From: Oscarella lobularis
Taxonomy: Eukaryota; Porifera; Homoscleromorpha; Homosclerophorida; Oscarellidae
DNA length: 64,000 nucleotides
Reading direction: 5' to 3'
Assembly (NCBI RefSeq): GCF_947507565.1
Contig: NC_089184.1
Location: forward strand, 2,232,001-2,296,000
Shown: positions 42,851 to 53,420 of the stretch, piece after piece
Numbering within the stretch: the stretch's first letter is position 1
Layout of the letters: every line of letters begins with the position of its first letter
Notes under the pieces: generated by a model
Told to the model about the DNA's origin: nothing
Databases searched by the model: none
What the model saw: the letters and a program-made list of their open reading frames with translations, nothing else
Translations under genes and position numbers: made by a program

Positions 42851-43464
42851 GTCGGTCTTTGAACGTACATTGGAACAATTACTTTCTTGCATAAAGTAGC
42901 ACATTTTTAATACTTAATAACACAATAGTCCAAATCCGTCAACCTTGTCAAGTCGTCGTCAACCAATTCATTAATAAAAAGCGATTATATTTTCTTTGTC
43001 CTCATTGTAATTGACATCTCTTTAGACCTCGTTGGTTTTTGGGCAGAAGACGAATCAAAAGATTGCCTCAAATCATCGAAATCCTTCCCAGCAATGCTCC
43101 TTTTATGGCCGTCATGTTTGATCCGACAAGCCATCACGATTTTGGCGATGAAGACATGCGTCAATACAAACAGCAGAACTACAATTTTTTTTCCAAATTA
43201 GCCTCTAATTCGAAGGCAAGTAAGACTGCTGTAAAACGTACAAAAATGCTAATAAAGTACATTTTTCATTGACATTAGACTTTGCACGTATGAAACTGGC
43301 CGGAAACGATCATCTAATGTCTAAAAGAAAAATGCGCATCAAACACTTTTACTCGGCATACTTACTGTATAGAGGGGTTTCACGCACGTAAGCAAATATG
43401 CTACTCCCCCGTGCCAGTAGACATCCGGGGGATTCAGCATGACTGTACTGTTGTAAAACAGGGA
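42851..43464. other. Anonymous stretch with one 77-codon plus frame
   Basis: A plus frame at 43039-43272 (MGRRRIKRLPQIIEIL...) is open but belongs to no family I recognise. Nothing else was seen. Confidence 0.3.
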
Positions 43465-43478
43465 ATGTTGAAGGGGTA

Positions 43479-44273
43479 TCGAGCAGCTAGCCTCGCGTGC
43501 GCCAGGTCCTTCTCTGCTCCCGGATAAACCCGAGAAGGATAAGGGCCTGGTACTTGAGTTCACGTGATCAGCCCCCTTTTGGCGGCAGCGGTCGGTCATG
43601 TGGCGGATAACATACTGCCGATGCCACCTCCGTAATTAAATGTAATTGCTTAACTGCTTGCCTGCATGCCAGTGGTCAATACGTAACGACATTATCCAAC
43701 CTCTAACCGGCTAATTGGTGCCAAACGTCCCGTCGCTAATCATTATTTTTCGTGCTCGTTCCTTCCGAATGAATCCTCAAAAAGGCCTCTGGGCCGATCG
43801 CTGTGCGTGGTGGGTACTTTTTGAATTCCAGCAGAGAGACTTGCCGCTGCCGGTCGTCATCCTCACACCGACGTCTACACCATCTGCTACGGATCTGATG
43901 GCTTCAAGCTGTCCTGGCCTGAATGTCTCCAACTTGAAAACAGATTGGAGTATTGTCTGTGCCCTTTCAGCGACGGACAATGCAGGTTCGGCACGCGAAG
44001 AAGTCATGATTAGCGACGGGACGTTTGGCACCAATTAGCCAGTTAGAGGTTCGACAATGTCGTTACGTATTGACCACTGGCATGCAGGCAAGCAGTTAAG
44101 CAATTACTTTCAATTACGGAGGTGACATCGGCAGTATGTTATCCGCCACATGACCGACCGCTGCCCCAAAAAGGGGGCTGATCACGTGAACTCAAGTACC
44201 AGGCCCTTCTCCTTCTCTGGTTTATCCGGGAGCAGAGGAGAAGGGCCTGGCGCACGCGAGGCTATCGAGCAGC
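43479..44273. mobile_element. 777-bp inverted-repeat element with 9-bp target duplication and RecQ-like core
   Basis: The element (43488-44264) starts TAGCCTCGCGTGCGCCAGG and ends with its exact reverse complement. It is flanked by direct repeats TCGAGCAGC at 43479-43487 and 44265-44273. The arms are ~255 bp each and about 95% identical by eye. The unique centre (~43745-44005) encodes part of a RecQ-like helicase. Long TIRs and a 9-bp duplication are MULE-like features. It sits inside the YqaJ-B first coding exon. Confidence 0.88.
43777..44034 (-). pseudogene. RecQ-like helicase fragment captured in the inverted-repeat element
   Basis: Minus-strand reading: SVFKLETFRPGQLEAI (RecQ motif 0), GVDVGVRMTTGSGKSLCW (Walker A, motif I). 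The sequence then leaves the helicase after ~20 residues. Both ends of the frame run into the inverted arms. Only motifs 0 and I are present, so it cannot be a functional helicase. Confidence 0.8.
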
Positions 44274-46281
44274 CATCTCGGATATGCGTTGCCAAGAACG
44301 TTATGACCAGATGTTGACGCTAATCGGCGGCGAGGATCCTTACGAGTTGCCGCAATCCGCCTGGATTGATGACGTCGACGCTTGGCCGGCAATCACGTAT
44401 ATCCACATTGGGATGTATTTGGTGTACTCGCCGAGTCCCTACACAAGCGAGGCTCTAATGAAATACAAGAGCCTCGATTGCTATCAGCGATTCGTCCGCT
44501 GGTTGGGTCAATGGCGTCGTTTTTCGTGTAGGCGCGACAGACGATGTCTGCGTTGTCACGGCTAAGGTATATTAGGGTCTTGTCGTCGAAACAACTGCAA
44601 CTAGATACGGAATAGGTTAAGCATTTGCAGCGAATGTCAGAGAAGCCTTTGCAACCTTGGATTTCAGCGGAAACTTCGGGCAAAATTGTAGCCGTTCACT
44701 GAAACTGTATGGCCGGGATGGGAGAGGCTTGCTCACACGTGGTGTCGCTGCCTTGGGCGATAGAAGCGGGCTGTCGACTGCGAGAATCATTGACGGTGAC
44801 CCAGAAGAAGGCACACTGGGTTTTGCCACCTGTTTTGGGGGAAGTGCCTTACGCTAGAATCCGCGATATCAAATTTATTGGAAAGAAGGGCTCGGCATTA
44901 GCTAGGCAAAGTCACTCGTGTAATGAAGAGAGAAGCGCCCCATCAGCATTATCCACTCCCAGTGAACGTTTTTGCAGCACTATAACGATCTCCTTGGAAA
45001 GGAAAAGGTCGTTCTTTGATGCACTGGCAGGCTGCAGCACGAAACCGGCTGTTCTTGCACTCAAACAAGAGTATCACGAACTGTTTATTCCGGAATCAAT
45101 GCAACCGAACTTGCCAAGTCGTCTGACCAATCTGTATGACGTAAAGCTTCTCAGCGCATCATATGTGGAACTGCTTGCGGCAGCCGAGACTGTACGTATT
45201 GACGTGTCGAAGGAAAAATGTTTGGCGGAGGAAGAGAATACTCGAGAGCAGTAAAAATCTCGTGTGTGGTACCGTATAAGGAGCGGTCGTGTTTCAGCTT
45301 CAAAGTTGAAGGCAGTATGCTGCACGGACATCGCTACTCCAGCCCTGTCAGTGATTAGCTCTGTCTGTCATCCCAAACTGAAGCGTTTTCAAACATCGGC
45401 TACGGCATGGGGATGCAAGCATAAAGAAGAAGGAAGACAGGCATATATCCATCAATGCAGTCTCGCGCACGAGAACCATAACGTCAAAGATTGCGGGCTA
45501 TTCAGTCGTCCGGAGCTCCCATTTCTCACTGCTACACCTGACAGAGTAGTTTCATGTACATGCTGTGAAGAGGGCGTTCTGGAAGTAAAAGTAAGTTAAC
45601 ATTTTTTGACCCATTTAAATATACTTCTGCATTTTTACTGTACAGTGTCCATTTTGCAATCGCAATCAAAGCATATCTGAAGCAGCCCCAGATAAGTCGT
45701 TCTGCCAGCAGGCACTAGATGGTGGACAGATTCGACTCAAAAGGAATCACAGTTACTACTACCGGGTTTCGATCATTGAACTTCAATTACACGACTCATG
45801 TTATTGTTTGTGTAGGTTTAGTGTAGATTTAGTGCCAAATCTTTTTGTAACCAGCGAGTATATTGCGCCTTCGTCCTGTGGACAAAGGACGACCTACATA
45901 TAGAAAGGATATATCCCGATGAAGAGTTCTGGCACGAATGCGTCGAAAAGGCTGAGAAGTTCTTCAAACAAGCTGTTCTGCCAAAGGTAATAGGCAAATG
46001 GTTCACAAGAATCGCGCAGCCTTCAGCAGACGAAGTATCTGCCGATTTGTCAGTCAGCTCTGATCTTATGTGCTACTGCCGTAAGCCGGATGATGGAATA
46101 CTATCGCTCCGGTGCGACAACGACCACTGCAAATATCAATGGTTTCACCTCCACTGTTTGAAGCTCCCGGCTACTCCCAAGTCTAAGAAGTGGTACTGCC
46201 CGGATTGCCAAAAAGAACGAAAGAAAGTTCTCCTAAGTAGATCTTGGCGTTAATTAATGAGAATTGTATTGACAAGGCCTG

Positions 46282-47345
46282 TCATTCTCTGGGTACGACA
46301 GAATTACAAAGATTTACAAAGCCGCAGCAAACTCTAACTGTTCTATCTAGCATAGGTAAGTCACCGTATACCTCCATGGCAGCATCGATAGGAAGCGTTT
46401 CACTGAGAATTAAAAATTTTTGCCTAACGACTCCGATGACTCTTTCCAAATGAATCCTGACGTTGGCAATGCGACGAGTTTGTTCGACTTCAATTCCTGT
46501 GAGCTGCTTTTGTCCCCGAGTCCATGATAGGGTTGTGACACGAACACAGTATGGTCCGACTGACTGTTTAATTTCAAACCCTCTGTCAGCAAGCACAGCG
46601 TCCCAAGAAAGTAGATTGTCCAATATCGAGCTATTTTAGAGCTATTTTCGGTGAGTCTCTTGTCACTTACTCGACTACCCCATCCCTGTGATAAATAACT
46701 AACTGTTCCTTGTGGGGTTATGCCAATTAAATACTTCACTGTGTTGTGGTGTTAATAGGAACTAAACGTTTGGGCTCTGGCATGCAAATTGGTAGGCCTC
46801 TCGAGAAACACCTCAAAGCAGTCGATGATCACGACACAAGAGAGGCAGTGCTTCACAAAGTCCATCGGCATAGTTGCTCTCAGAAAGTCCCTGTCGGGCC
46901 ATACTATGACAACCGCGAGTGCTGTATAAAGGACATTGATGGTATCGACGGGTATTCGATGGATTGTGCTTCTGCTCACAGCAAATCGGAATGAAAGAAC
47001 TTCCAGTCTTAGTCCCAACCTCAGCCTCATCAAAGTCATCAGCAGTTGCTGAAATGACGTGACAGTTCGGCAGTTGCGGAGATCTGGCTGTATATACTGT
47101 AATAAAATATTGAGTAGTTCCCATGTTGGCAGGCCCGTGTGGAACAATACTTTTCGATCATCGCCCTCGAAAGCAGATTTGCTGAAGGAAGACGTTGACA
47201 GGCACGTTCCGTTTCAGATAAGTGCACCTTGTTCTCTTCAAGCTCCTAATGAAGGGAATCAATGACTCTCTAAAACAAATCCGTCCGGCAGCCGGTCCCA
47301 AGGTCTTCCTCACAATGTATCTCGCCTTGGTCAACCGATGACGAC
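46282..47345 (-). pseudogene. DDE_4 transposase (element B)
   Basis: Fragments in order: LSETERACQRLPSANLLSRA (~47215), LFHTGLPTWELLNILLQY (~47140), LMRLRLGLRLEVLSFRFAVS, VVIIDCFEVFLERP (first Asp, ~46830), [20 protein letters not shown], then [15 protein letters not shown] (second Asp) and [19 protein letters not shown] (Glu, ~46400), ending at ~46282. Frame changes near 47150, 46745 and 46640 break it. All three catalytic residues survive. Same family and same convergent arrangement as element A. Confidence 0.75.
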
Positions 47346-47974
47346 TCCTCTTCACTCATATCTAGCTTTGTACGCTTTGCCCGTCGGTTCTGCGTCCTTT
47401 CATGGCGTCGCGTGTCGGGTGACCCGAATCATGGCGTCGCGTATCGGGTGACCCGAAAGTCCGTGAGGTATCGTACCCGAGCTTTCTCGTGGGAACCCAG
47501 TCGGGATTTCCAGTATCGGGAGAGTTGTCCGGTAATAAAGTGATCGCTACAGACCCGTACGTGTCTGTGAGAAGCCGGTTTGATGTCCGAACGATGAATG
47601 GCATTTAGCTACTTCCGCCGACGCTCCCCGCTCAATCTGGCCATTTCCCCACCACGGTGAGTCAGAACTGTAGGCAGACAAAAAATCGTTTCGTTTTGTT
47701 TCTGTTGGACCGATTCCCGCCGCCAACAAACGCACACAAGTGCACCATTCCGGCGAGACAGTAACGAAGAGTTTCCACTGGCACGTGAATTAATTATCTA
47801 AGCTCCGCCTACTGAAACGCTTCTATACTGCCCTCACGGAGTTTCATACGGATTCAGCAGGCTGAATGATGTCGAATCGCAAAAAACGGTCTTCACAATG
47901 CTTGATACTCATGCCCTAAACAGGTATTCATGCACTCGGTTGGTTCTAATCCTATACAGTACGACATGTACTCA
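47346..47974. other. No gene recognised; short 31-bp duplication
   Basis: A ~31-bp unit (catggcgtcgcgtgtcgggt + gacccgaa) occurs twice at ~47401-47457. No protein family recognised. Confidence 0.5.
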
Positions 47975-48525
47975 TTGCTTCAGGTCGGAAAATAACCGTG
48001 TTGACATCGCCTCTGGTGGCAACTTCTATAAGGAAAGCGACTGCGAACACTCCAGTCATTTCCGTTCTGCTGCTGCTGAACGGGTAGCACATGCAAGTTA
48101 AAAGAAAACTCGTGCGTTCTGTAGATGGATGATAATTGGTTTTGAAGGGTTGAATCTAATGATCTGCTAAACAAGCTGTTGTCGAGAAATATGTTACCCT
48201 CCTAACAATGCATGCGGCTGACGTTCAAGATTTGTATGTTGTTTTTCCGGACGACGCGGTATTGCAACGATTCGCCTAATGTCGTTGCCTGAAATCCGTC
48301 AAGATTTAGAAATTGTTTGTCCAATATTTCAAGGCTTTCATTCATAACGTCGTCATTTAGCCACATGCTTCGGCGAGTCACATATTCTGGCTGATCTTGA
48401 GGAGGCTCGACGATGATGGGCGACGAAGAAGAAGATAATGGCGCCGGTGAAGTTGCTGCTGTATTCGGTGTTGTACGTTGTACTGGCGTTGTAGGCTGCA
48501 CTGTTTTCACCGGGGTTGAATGCAT
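47975..48525 (-). pseudogene. Ulp1/SENP-like protease-fold relic, copy 2
   Basis: From ~48525 a Pro/Thr/Ser-rich leader precedes RRSMWLNDDVMNESLEILDK, the substrate-groove start of Ulp1-type proteases. NNIQILNVSRMHC follows, where the copy at 42.7 kb has HWV. The central part with the catalytic Asp is deleted. RSLDSTLQNQLSSIYRTHEF and PVQQQQNGNDW follow in another frame, with Trp where the catalytic Cys would stand. It aligns with copy 1 (for example TLQNHLASLYKT), so both derive from one repeated gene. Inactive. Confidence 0.65.
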
Positions 48526-48881
48526 GGGAGACGAAACGGGTAATACCTACATGATGAACATCAACAAAATTGTAGTTAAAGCCTACGCTGGTTTGATCAT
48601 TTGTACCTCCTTGGAAGTAAGCGCTGTTGCAGCACCTGCAGAAGTTAGAGAAGAATAAGTACGAAATCAGGTATGTGAATGTAATCTTATCCTCAGACCA
48701 AGTGACATAAGATTGTACAATGCGGCGGAGGTCTTCCGTCTACGAGCATGTCCTTTTTGCCAACTCTCGCCTGTCCTGGCTGGGATTTTCAAAAGAAAAA
48801 TCGGTTGGCCACCAATCTGGTTTGTTGGCCTCAACGCCCCATCCAGGCTTTCCTTTACCTATAATGTAATAAAGAATTTCA

Positions 48882-49413
48882 TTACGCAGAACTATGTGAT
48901 TGAAATGTAAACACATATTATTAGTAATAACAACTCTGCCGCAGACATAAACAAGGCAAACCTGTAGTCATTTTGACCAATCAGAGCTTTGAGTTCATGA
49001 AGACTTTTTAACTCCGGATTTAGAGCTGCACGTCGTATTGCGTCTCTTTTGTCAACTATTGGCGCCGTTTTCATAGCTTCGGAAATTTCGTCTTCACACG
49101 AATTCACCGCCTTCTTCACTATTGCGGCCACAGCTGCGTCTCCATGTACAATTAGGTCCGTTCCCTTTCTGAAGTATACGGCAGCTGCTAGTTGGCCTCT
49201 TGCCTAGAAATAGATACATGAATCGCCCTTTCTGTTATTGGCAAAGAGAATTTTAAACGATCGAGGTACATACCACACTCGACCGTCCATAGTATCTATG
49301 GTCCTTGCATGCATATGTGTGCATGTCCTCCCCATTACCTTCTTATACTCGTCCATCACTGCCTTCATTATTCGCTCGAGTCGTCTCAACCTGTCTGCCT
49401 TCGTCCCGGGCAT
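48882..49413 (-). CDS. Unrecognised three-exon gene (108 aa)
   Basis: ATG 49413 opens MPGTKADRLRRLERIMKAV. Exons are 49413-49339, 49203-48962 and 48891-48882, joined by canonical GT-AG introns of 135 and 70 bp with consistent phases, ending at TAA. The second exon gives RGQLAAAVYFRKGTDLIVHG, VAAIVKKAVNSCEDEI and a helical ELKSLHELKALIGQND. If intron 2 were retained, the frame would end in a hydrophobic ~20-residue tail instead. I know no family. The splice consistency and lack of stops support a real gene. Confidence 0.5.
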
Positions 49414-50297
49414 AGCCTTTCGAAAAGTTTTGTTCTCGCGGTAGTATGGAGGTACATGCGCACTACCGACGACATATCAATTGATAGCTACTGTACATAT
49501 TATTATGACTCATTCGTTTCGTTTTCGTGTTGAAAATAACGACGAATGCGCAGTTCGCACAGATTGAAAAGCAGCGGACGACAGCGTTTCGTTTTCCGGT
49601 GCGTCAAAAAGTCGACCAACAATTGCTGTCGATATAGACGCAGAAACGAATCGCGATGACACAGTAGCAGTATGTTTCCAACAAAACAGCTCTTAACGGT
49701 CACGTTCTGCAGCTGTTACCTGCGAAGGGTCCCCGAAACGAGGAAAATCACACGAGACAGTGCACGTGCATGCTAAAGTGAGTTTTCATTTACAGAATTT
49801 GCAGTTGAAAACGTTGACTAACAGTACCCATACCAATTCAGATTCCTTCTTCAGACAAACTCGTATTGCAATGTTGATGAATGGAAGAAGTATCTATTTT
49901 AGGTCACAAGCGACAGCAAATTTATTTCCCTATCTGTGAGCATAGATGTAAGAGAAGGAGGATTGGAAACTCCCCATCACGTGATCAATTACTTAAAGCA
50001 AAGGTCGTTACGGGATGGGTATGGGTTGTAATGTACCATTTACTTTTCTTTCGAACCCTTTAAGGTGGCAGGGTGGGAAAAATCGGTCAAAATCTTCGAA
50101 AAAAATTTTCTACGTGAAACTATAGTTTATTCTATGGAGTAATGCCTTACCAGCTTTGAACACGTTCTAAGAAGAGGAACGTTCGCTGCAGTTAGTTTCC
50201 ACGTACAACGTCATCTTTTAACGCGCGTTAGAAATATATTCTTTTCTTTATTTCTTCTCTTCCATACTATCTACTGCAGCGAAATACGGTATGTCAG
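49414..50297. other. No gene recognised; dispersed-repeat piece
   Basis: Around 49720-49990 short blocks (gggtccccgaaa; ggggagtttccaatcc on the minus strand; cacgtgat) match the 21700-21770 region in inverted order, suggesting a dispersed non-autonomous repeat. No coding region recognised. Confidence 0.4.
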
Positions 50298-50931
50298 TCA
50301 CGAAAGGATGCGTTCTTTACGTATCTTCTTTATTTTGGGAACGCCAACCCTTTTCGCGTCGAAAGCAACGAGAATTTCTCGAAGAGTAACGGCGACAACC
50401 GGACGCTGAAGTAGGCTTGTCTAATTAGTGTCATAAAAATGTTTTAGGTAAACCTCGCTTGTCGTTGCGCCTCTTCTGCCCGGATCAGGCGCCGCTTGAA
50501 CGTCGGCGGGATATAGGCCTCGCACGATGGATTTTATTTCTTCGGGCCACGTATACGTCGGCCCGTTCGCTTCAAACGAGGTGCCCGCTACCTTTCTTTT
50601 GCCGGTTTCGGCTCCGTACTAGGTAGAAACAGATAGTGCTCCCTATTTATTAGCTAGCTCTGCTGTAAGGTAAACTCACCCACATAGCGATCTTTACCGC
50701 CATGTAAGCTCTTGCGCGACGCTCCTTTGCACTTTCCGCGCGACCCTTCCTTTTTTTCATTGACGCTACCGACAGCTTTGCTGTCAGCAGCGTCATTAGC
50801 TTATCCGGCATCACGTAGCTTCGAAGCACGGCTTGTTTACACAGAATATTTGGTTAGAGCTGGCTAACTTACCCCGCTTCTTGGCATGCTGCCTCAAAAG
50901 CGGCGAGGGTTTTGTTTGCAGCTGCAGCCAT
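50298..50931 (-). CDS. Unrecognised four-exon gene, family X copy 1 (161 aa, intact)
   Basis: Exons 50931-50873, 50818-50680, 50618-50454 and 50420-50298 join in phase and end at TGA 50298. Introns are 54, 61 and only 33 bp, all GT-AG. Translation: AAFEAACQEAG; VMPDKLMTLLTAKLSVASMK with a basic KKRKGR stretch and KIAMW; TYTWPEEIKSIVRGLYPADV with RRGATTSE; RPVVAVTLREILVAFDAKRV and a basic end. Copy 2 at 58.7-59.2 kb keeps the same intron positions and motifs (LLTAK, RGLYPKDV, TTSE, AFDARRV). No known domain. It is divergent from the MULE exon at 51190. Conservation in two copies supports coding. Confidence 0.7.
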
Positions 50932-51189
50932 TGCGTTCGGAAACGATACTGCTCTTTGTGGTTTTTTTACTGGTAGTTTGTTATTAGTAATGTATCATTT
51001 ATTGTCGCATACTTCCCTGGTCTCGGCGCGAAGTAGCTAGTCCGGGTTTCTTGCGTCGCGCGCACTGTACGTTCAGGTGCATTCACAGGTTTACGCGGGT
51101 ATTTTGAAAAGAAGGTAGGTGATCTCTTCTGTTCTCTCCTGTTTTTTTCAGTACATGTAGTTTATCACAGCATTACTTTCGAGGGTTCC

Positions 51190-51623
51190 ATGGCTCATTG
51201 GTCAGCGAAGAGGTCGTTTACTGGCGTCAGTCTATCTGCCAAGAACGTCGGTGGCCTTGCCAAAGCAAAAGCAGCGGAGGCAGACGAAATAAAGTGGATT
51301 CCTCGACCTGCAGCTTGGGAAGAGCGCGCGTCACTATCGGAGACATCGACGAAGCCCGAGGGTTTTCGGCTCATCGACTTGGAGCACCTCTTCGACGTCA
51401 TTCAGTCAGCTTTCGTGTGCAAGCATTGTCTGAAGGGGCCGATTACGTTTGGAGAGAAGGCGGAAGCACGAAAAGGATGGTGCAATTCTCTGCGCTTCTA
51501 CTGCAAAAGCTGCCGAACGACGACGGAATTTTACACATCGAGAAGAACTGAGGAGCAAGGTCAGGGCCAGAGTTATGAAGTCAATCGAAGAGCATGTGTT
51601 GCGGCGTCTCTGGCTGGCTCAAG
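51190..51623 (+). pseudogene. MULE-type transposase, N-terminal exon only
   Basis: ATG 51190 begins MAHWSAKRSFTGVSLSAKNV. FRLIDLEHLFDVIQSAFVCK, CKHCLKG, then CNSLRFYCKSCRTTTEFYTS and YEVNRRACVAASLAGS give the Cys-paired zinc-binding block and NRR motif of the Mutator-like domain. The exon ends at an AAG|gtaag donor at 51623. The next 400 bp are a Ty3/gypsy fragment in the opposite orientation, so the catalytic region is missing here. The C-terminal half of another such gene lies at 29-30.4 kb. Confidence 0.7.
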
Positions 51624-51639
51624 GTAAGAATGGTGCAAA

Positions 51640-52010
51640 CGTGCACAAGCGGTGATCCGTAACACCTACGAATTTTGCTCCGACAAGATAGGGACGAAAG
51701 TGCGCCATTTTCCGTTTCACAGCAAACAGCTCCTTTTCCGTTGCGCCAAAATTGCACTCCGCTGGATAGAGCTCTTTACTAGCATAAGCGATGGGTCGAA
51801 CCACGTCGTCAATAACTTGGGTGAGAACAGCACCGAGCCCTATATCACTGGCGTCGGTATTGAGGCGAAACGGAGTGTTGAAACAAGGGAATGCCAGAAC
51901 AGGAGCAGACGTAAGCTTTGTCTTAAAGGGGAAGTCTCATGGGTTCCACTTCCTCCATCGCATGAAAGATCTTATCAAAATAAAGCGTTCTGTACGGCGA
52001 TTAGCCGCTT
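51640..52010 (-). pseudogene. Ty3/gypsy-type reverse transcriptase-RNase H fragment
   Basis: The minus-strand peptide has KLTSAPVLAFP, a typical end-of-RT/connection sequence. It is followed by RLNTDASDIGLGAVLTQV (first RNase H Asp) and RPIAYASKELYPAEC with ATEKELFAVKRKMAHFRPYL (RNase H Glu) and VTDHR. Gag, protease, the RT YxDD block, integrase and LTRs are absent from the window. A short LTR-retrotransposon remnant. Confidence 0.8.
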
Positions 52011-52127
52011 TGGTACCTTTTTGAGCGTGCTGCGAGTTGTCGAAGTAGAGGTTGTGTCAGGATGGGCCTCGCCCCTACTATGCAGTGACGTCAGTGGTTC
52101 TTAGTGCGCACGCTATTCTGCCGAATA

Positions 52128-52691
52128 ATGTCGTCAATTGAGCCTTACAGCTTCGAACCGCGGCATGAAAGACCCGATTCTCAATACAGTGACGATTTTC
52201 TCCCTTCTATTTTGGATCAGAGCAGCGTCAGTAGCGTAACCGACATTAATACGGTTGATCGTCTTTCGTTTAGGGCGTGGTGCACTTGCTACCGGTGCCA
52301 CATTATGCCGTCTGAGCGAGAGTGCCGTTGTTGTCGAGAGGAAAACGCACTTGACTGGAAGATGTATGGTCTGCAGTGCATTACAGACCATAAAAATTTC
52401 GAAGCAGTCTGTCTCAACGTCGACGTTCTGAGGAAAGCTGTTGTGAGCATGAACGACGTCAGAAGAGGCGACATTACGGAGCCTTTGTCTAACAGGTATG
52501 CAGCGGTGTAACACTAGTCAACCCTACTGACTCTTCTTAGACTACTAAGGCTAACTGCGTATCGACAGTTTACGTATTGGGTCCACGAACGACTTGGACG
52601 AGGAGTCCGAATTTGCCTCCCATCGTGTGTTGTAGTCGTTATAAGAAGGAAGTTTCTGGAAGAAAGTGGCCAATACGTCGGCTTTCAATGA
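52128..52691 (+). CDS. P2X7 C-terminal-domain-like small protein (172 aa, intact)
   Basis: ATG 52128 begins MSSIEPYSFEPRHERPDSQY. Exon 1 (52128-52495) and exon 2 (52541-52691) are joined by a 45-bp GT-AG intron and end at TGA. The core reads WCTCYRCHIMPSERECRCCR, then CITDHKNFEAVCLNVDVL, and in exon 2 RLTAYRQFTYWVHERLGRGV and RICLPSCVVVVIRRKF. This is the Cys-rich Zn/GDP-binding 'ballast' type domain of the P2X7 cytoplasmic tail, without any channel. Stand-alone versions are frequent in invertebrate genomes and often near transposons (from memory). No stops or shifts; codon phase across the intron is exact. Confidence 0.85.
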
Positions 52692-53230
52692 GTGATTTTG
52701 ACTGTTGGACCCTCAAACAGTCATTGACGATCGACCAATTACTTTTCGTCCAATATGCCCTCATCTGCTGAACGACGACTTCTGTAATCTTGATACGTCG
52801 CCAGTGGACTAGTCAAAGTCGGGCTAAGTTTCACCTTATCTCTGCTTTCTTGAGGTGTGATAGTAGAAGAAAAGGTCAGACTTTAGGCCTTTTCCCAAAT
52901 TGTGGCATGCCACAGGCCACCCGTTTTGAAAGGCTTTCAGCGAGCAATCCTTACCAAGATTTTCGTGCATGACACTGAAAAAGCATTCGACGTCATCGGT
53001 AGAGCTAGACCGAGGATTTCAGGGCCACAATCGGCGTTTAGGCGACGTCGGAACTCTGTGCTTTTGATCTTACAGTTGACAGCAATAAGATTTTCTCTAC
53101 TGAATTCAAGGACGTTTGTCCAAAGTCTAGAATTTTCTTATGAAGCGAACAATGTGGCGCACTTTTCATACCCATTCACTTTTAAAGTTGAAAAGTCGCC
53201 AAGGCATTAAAATATGGCTTCATGTCCAGA
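52692..53230. other. No gene recognised
   Basis: Short frames only, between the P2X7-C-like gene and the Penelope piece. Confidence 0.4.
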
Positions 53231-53420
53231 ATAATCTGTTCTTATCATTCCCCTTTAAAGAATGAGGCATCGTGGAATATTCCTCTAATAAGCTGATTTC
53301 AAAGGTGAATTGAATGCTTTTGTTAAACTGTTCAGCTGTGACAGGAAATCATTCCCTTCTTCTTTTGTACGTGTTCTGATCATGAAAATGTCATGTATGT
53401 ATTGCTTACCATAAATGCGG
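53230..53420 (-). pseudogene. Penelope-like RT fragment (YxDD side)
   Basis: Minus-strand reading GKQYIHDIFMIRTRTKEEGN, then FLSQLNSLTKAFNS. It fits the Penelope RT block with Y-I-D-D-I-F (here YIHD, first Asp replaced by His). The reading then falls into stops. A related piece occurs at 55.5-56.5 kb. Confidence 0.65.

Larger units (their letters stand above)
43465..46253 (+). pseudogene. YqaJ nuclease with PHD finger (ISL2EU-like element B)
   Basis: MLKGYRAAISDMRC begins at 43465, is split by the 777-bp insertion and resumes at 44274. Next is a conserved N-terminal block (LIGGEDPYELPQSAWIDDVD, YKSLDCYQRF). The central part (~44860-45600) has PAVLALKQEYHELFIPES, a TAA at 45252, then RSGRVSASKLKAVCCTDI, AWGCKHKEEGRQAYI, FLTATPDRVVSC (D) and GVLEVKV (E-x-K), the YqaJ active-site set. 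A GT-AG intron (~45594-45646) precedes CPFCNRN. A C-terminal PHD finger near 46070-46210 reads CYCRKPDDGILSLRCD, WFHLHCLKL and WYCPDCQ. Several stops and shifts; otherwise full length. Confidence 0.8.
43465..47345. mobile_element. ISL2EU-like two-gene transposon B (approximate extent)
   Basis: The YqaJ-PHD gene (+) ends at 46253 and the DDE_4 transposase (-) ends at ~46282, a convergent pair as in element A. Terminal repeats were not found, so the limits are gene limits. Confidence 0.6.
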
